From JBECKW01 sp040235505 (lineage in GTDB: Bacteria; Desulfobacterota; Desulfobacteria; Desulfobacterales; JAFDDL01): a stretch of 24,220 nt of DNA. The notes under the pieces were generated by a model. The model saw only the letters and a list, made by a program, of their open reading frames with translations. It ran no database searches and was not told the DNA's origin. The translations under genes and the position numbers were made by a program. The stretch is from NCBI GenBank assembly GCA_040235505.1, contig JBECKW010000102.1, positions 1 through 24,220 on the forward strand, read 5' to 3'. Positions 21,409 to 24,220 of this stretch are shown one piece after another. Positions within the stretch are counted from its first letter, which is position 1, and each line of letters starts with the position of its first letter.

Positions 21409-23757
21409 CTTTTTCTTCTCCAACGCAATCTCCAACACCTCCTGCATCCGGTCTACAAAATGAAAGCGGATCTCTTTGCGAACTTTCTCGGGGATATCCT
21501 CCAGGTCCTTCTCGTTCGGTTTCGGAAGCACCAGCGTTTTGATGCCGGCCCTGTGGGCGGCCAGCACTTTCTCCTTGATACCTCCCACCGGCAGCACCTG
21601 CCCCCGGAGGGTGATTTCCCCGGTCATGGCCAGATTTTTCTTGACCGGTTTGCCGGTCAGAAGCGAAGTGAGGGCCGTGAGCATGGTGACACCGGCCGAT
21701 GGGCCGTCTTTGGGAATGGCCCCGGCCGGGATATGAATGTGAATATCATTGGTTTCGAAAAACCTCGCCTCCACTCCCAGCGACTCCGCATTGGACCGAA
21801 TGAAGCTCAGGGCGGCGGTGGCCGACTCCTTCATGACGTCTCCCAGTTGTCCTGTGAGGGTGAGTCTATTGCCGCCGGGCATGGCGGTGGCTTCGATAAA
21901 AAGAATCTCCCCGCCCACCGGCGTCCAGGCAAGGCCCACCGCAATTCCCGGGATGGTGGTGCGCATCCGGCTCTCCGGCATCAGACGGATGGGCCCGAGA
22001 TACGGCTGCAGGTCCTCGATGCCTACGGTGACCTTTTTCGATTTCTTTTCAGCGATCTTGCTGGCAACCCCACGGCAGACGCCTGCGATTTCACGCTCCA
22101 GGTTCCGGAGTCCCGCCTCCCGGGTGTAGCCCGAGATGATTTTCTTGACAGCCCCCCGGGTAATGGTGATCTGACCGGCCTTGAGGCCGTGGGCCTCCCG
22201 CTGCCGGGGGATCAGGTAGCGAGAGGCGATATGGACCTTCTCGTCCTCGGTGTATCCGAGAAGCTGCAGTATTTCCATTCGATCGCGAAGCGGCGGCGGA
22301 ATGGTGTCCAGCACGTTCGCGGTGGTAATGAACATCACATGGGAAAGATCGAAAGGGACATCCAGGTAATGATCCTGGAAAGAAAAATTTTGTTCCGGAT
22401 CGAGCACTTCCAGAAGTGCCGAGGAGGGATCCCCGCGAAAGTCGCTGCCGACCTTGTCGATTTCGTCCAGCATGAACACCGGGTTGTTCGTTTCGGCCCG
22501 GCGAATTCCCTGGATGATCCGGCCGGGGAGGGCTCCCACATAGGTTCGCCGGTGGCCCCGGATTTCAGCCTCATCCCGCACACCTCCGAGGGACAGCCGG
22601 ATGAATTTTCTGCCGAGGGCTTTGGCGATGGCGTTTCCGAGGGAGGTTTTCCCGGTGCCGGGGGGGCCCACAAAGCAGAGGATCGGTCCCTTGGAATCGG
22701 GTTTGAGCTTCCGGACGGCCAGATACTCGAGGATCCGCTTTTTGGCTTTGTCCAGTCCGAAATGATCCTCGTCGAGCACCTTCCGTGCTTTTGAGATATC
22801 GAGATTGTCTTCGGTCCTTTCGTTCCAGGGAAGCGCGGTGAGCCAGTCCAGGTATGTGGAGGATACCGTGTATTCGGAGGACGACGGATGCATGCGGCCA
22901 AGGCGGTTGAGTTCGCGTTCGGCTTCCTTTTTCGCCTCCTCGGGGAGGTTCTTGGCTTCAACCTTGGCGCGATAATCCTCGACTTCGACATTGGACTCGT
23001 CCCCTTCGCCCAGCTCATCCCGGATGGCTTTGAGTTGCTGGCGAAGGTAGTACTCCCTCTGACGCTTGTCCATATCGTCTTTGACCTGGCTTTGGATTTT
23101 GTCTCCCAACTCCAGAACGTCCCGTTGATGATTCACCAGCCTAGTCACTTCTGTCAGGCGTTTTTTGGTGTCCAGCAGCTCAAGTACCTTCTGCTTCTCG
23201 GTTACCGATGCGTTGATGGTGGAGGCAACCATGTCGGCCATGACACCGGGGTCCTGAAGGCTTTTGGCCATGGTGATGATTTCATGGGGCAGCCCGGGGC
23301 TCAGTTCCACCACCCGGGCAAACTGGCTGGTGAGATTCGCCATCAGCGCCTCGGTTTCCCTGTCTTTCATGGTGATATCCTGAAGGTGTTCCACCCTCGC
23401 CGTCAAATAGCTTTTGTGGTCGATGAACTCCATGACTTTGAATCGACTCAGCCCCTGAACCAGAAGCTGGGCTTTCTCATCATGGTTTTTGGCCATTTTC
23501 AGGATCAGCGCGCTGGTACCGACACTGTAAAGGTCTTTTTCGGGAGTGACGCCTTCTTCGGGGGATTGCCGGGAAACCAAAAGACCGATCACCCGGTCCT
23601 TGTTCATGGCCTCGTCGATAAGCCGGATGGAATCGGCCTGCATGACCATCAGGGGCAGCACCATTTTGGGAAAGAGGGTGACTTCAAAAAGGGGCAGGAT
23701 TGGCAGCACATTTGAAATCGTTTCGGAGCTGATATCCAAATCGGTGGGTTGCGTCAT
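21379..23757 (-). CDS. lon: ATP-dependent Lon protease
   Basis: The 792-residue protein has the full bacterial LonA layout. The N-terminal substrate-binding domain (VLPILPLFEVTLFPKMVLPL) is followed by coiled-coil sequence near residues 190-280. The AAA+ module has Walker A GPPGTGKTSLG and Walker B FMLDEIDKVG, and the peptidase domain has the Ser687-Lys730 dyad in KDGPSAGVTM and GGIKEKVLAAHRAG. Lon degrades misfolded and regulatory proteins in the cytoplasm. ATG 23757 has GGAGG six bases upstream. It lies 75 bp downstream of the hsp20 stop on the same strand, a natural chaperone-protease pairing. The last nine residues, RVPKVPRVR, are translated nonamer repeat and are not part of the fold. 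Confidence 0.95.
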   Translation of the reverse strand: MTQPTDLDISSETISNVLPILPLFEVTLFPKMVLPLMVMQADSIRLIDEAMNKDRVIGLLVSRQSPEEGVTPEKDLYSVGTSALILKMAKNHDEKAQLLVQGLSRFKVMEFIDHKSYLTARVEHLQDITMKDRETEALMANLTSQFARVVELSPGLPHEIITMAKSLQDPGVMADMVASTINASVTEKQKVLELLDTKKRLTEVTRLVNHQRDVLELGDKIQSQVKDDMDKRQREYYLRQQLKAIRDELGEGDESNVEVEDYRAKVEAKNLPEEAKKEAERELNRLGRMHPSSSEYTVSSTYLDWLTALPWNERTEDNLDISKARKVLDEDHFGLDKAKKRILEYLAVRKLKPDSKGPILCFVGPPGTGKTSLGNAIAKALGRKFIRLSLGGVRDEAEIRGHRRTYVGALPGRIIQGIRRAETNNPVFMLDEIDKVGSDFRGDPSSALLEVLDPEQNFSFQDHYLDVPFDLSHVMFITTANVLDTIPPPLRDRMEILQLLGYTEDEKVHIASRYLIPRQREAHGLKAGQITITRGAVKKIISGYTREAGLRNLEREIAGVCRGVASKIAEKKSKKVTVGIEDLQPYLGPIRLMPESRMRTTIPGIAVGLAWTPVGGEILFIEATAMPGGNRLTLTGQLGDVMKESATAALSFIRSNAESLGVEARFFETNDIHIHIPAGAIPKDGPSAGVTMLTALTSLLTGKPVKKNLAMTGEITLRGQVLPVGGIKEKVLAAHRAGIKTLVLPKPNEKDLEDIPEKVRKEIRFHFVDRMQEVLEIALEKKKRVPKVPRVR

Positions 23758-23831
23758 AATCGCCTCCAATTATCTTCCGTTTGCTTGTGGGAATTTGTGC
23801 ATCCCGCTTTTCTGTCTCAGATTCAAGTGTG

Positions 23832-24220
23832 TCAATCGTCCGAAATGGCGATTTTATGGGTCTTGTCAAGTGGTAGTTTCGACAGCCGGATTCTTAAAAG
23901 GCCGTTTGCAAAAGAAGCGGCCACATTGTTTGAATCAATGGGAACCGGCAGGTACAATATCCGTTCAAAGGTGCCGTACTGAATTTCCGCCAGGCGATAA
24001 GTCGCGGTCGAGCCCGGAGGGGAACCCAGGCGTTTCCCGTGAATTTTCACGGCGCGGTTATTGATTTCAACATCCAGGTCCTCCTTGGCGACCCCTGCAA
24101 TTTCTGCAATGATCACAATATCATCGGCAGTCTCATAAATGTCCATGGAAGGCTTCCAGGCACATTCGGAGCAGTTGAAGGTCGGATTGATGGATCTGGG
24201 TCTGAAAAATCCTTCAATGG
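23832..24220 (-). CDS. Small heat-shock protein Hsp20 (5' end beyond window)
   Basis: The frame is open to the right edge, so the N-terminus is missing and 129 residues are visible. The alpha-crystallin domain runs from PSMDIYETADDIVIIAEIAG through EINNRAVKIHGKR to the closing strand FANGLLRIRLSKLP. Such proteins hold unfolding proteins in a refoldable state as large oligomers. ATG 24146 (MDIYE) is not likely to be the real start, because the upstream codons continue without a stop and include the usual linker before DIYET. An unusual CxxC (NCSECAWKPS) lies just before the domain. The usual C-terminal I-x-I anchor appears as KIAIS. It is followed by lon on the same strand. Confidence 0.88.
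   Translation of the reverse strand, partial: IEGFFRPRSINPTFNCSECAWKPSMDIYETADDIVIIAEIAGVAKEDLDVEINNRAVKIHGKRLGSPPGSTATYRLAEIQYGTFERILYLPVPIDSNNVAASFANGLLRIRLSKLPLDKTHKIAISDD

Noticed and set aside
23770..23831. Sigma-32-like promoter before lon (CTTGAA then CGGGATG on the minus strand)
   Set aside because: The -35 box fits but the -10 box does not resemble CCCCAT, and the rules in this phylum are uncertain.

Overview
The window looks like chromosomal DNA of an anaerobic Desulfobacterota-type bacterium, close to the sulfate-reducing Desulfobacteraceae or Desulfosarcinaceae. This is an inference from gene content, not from a marker gene. The pointers are an exported lipoprotein with at least nine c-type haem sites, a very large BadF/HgdC-type acyl-CoA dehydratase activase, a radical SAM/SPASM enzyme, a sigma-54 promoter and a moderately GC-rich sequence. 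No rRNA, tRNA, CRISPR array, transposase or phage gene was seen.

Layout. Bases 1-1717 (minus) hold a multihaem cytochrome cut by the left window edge. A divergent, hairpin-rich spacer (1718-2030) separates it from a zinc-ribbon/HExxH membrane protein (2031-2780). Then come plus-strand genes for an MltD-like lytic transglycosylase (2984-4099), a HAD phosphatase (4304-4939) and a radical SAM protein (5035-6195). A 1,467-residue activase occupies 6290-10693 on the minus strand. Divergent from it run an Fsr-like MFS transporter, a cupin and a SpoU RNA methyltransferase (10852-13048). Minus-strand genes follow for a SMUG1-like uracil-DNA glycosylase and a dynamin/EHD-like membrane GTPase (13054-15338). 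An NlpC/P60-like protein on the plus strand (15578-16699) lies behind a well-spaced sigma-54 promoter. The right third is a minus-strand cluster, read from right to left: small heat-shock protein (cut by the window edge), Lon protease, RlpA, GmhB, RecD2 and a rhomboid protease.

Functional threads. Hsp20 and Lon pair refolding with proteolysis. RlpA, MltD, GmhB and the NlpC-like protein concern the cell envelope. RecD2 and SMUG1 concern DNA repair. rlpA, gmhB and recD2 are tightly packed: gmhB starts 1 bp after rlpA stops, and recD2 overlaps gmhB by 4 bp in an ATGA.

The most unusual feature is not a gene. Eleven short arrays of imperfect tandem repeats sit at gene junctions, with periods of 7, 8 or 9 bp and different unit sequences. 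Three of them run into coding sequence and supply the last residues (and, for lon and recD2, the stop codon) of the activase, RecD2 and Lon. A fourth supplies part of the apparent N-terminus of RlpA. The three related 9-bp arrays share a conserved non-repetitive tail (AGTT, then ATTCTG or a variant, then CGATTT), so they look like copies of one dispersed element and not independent slippage tracts.
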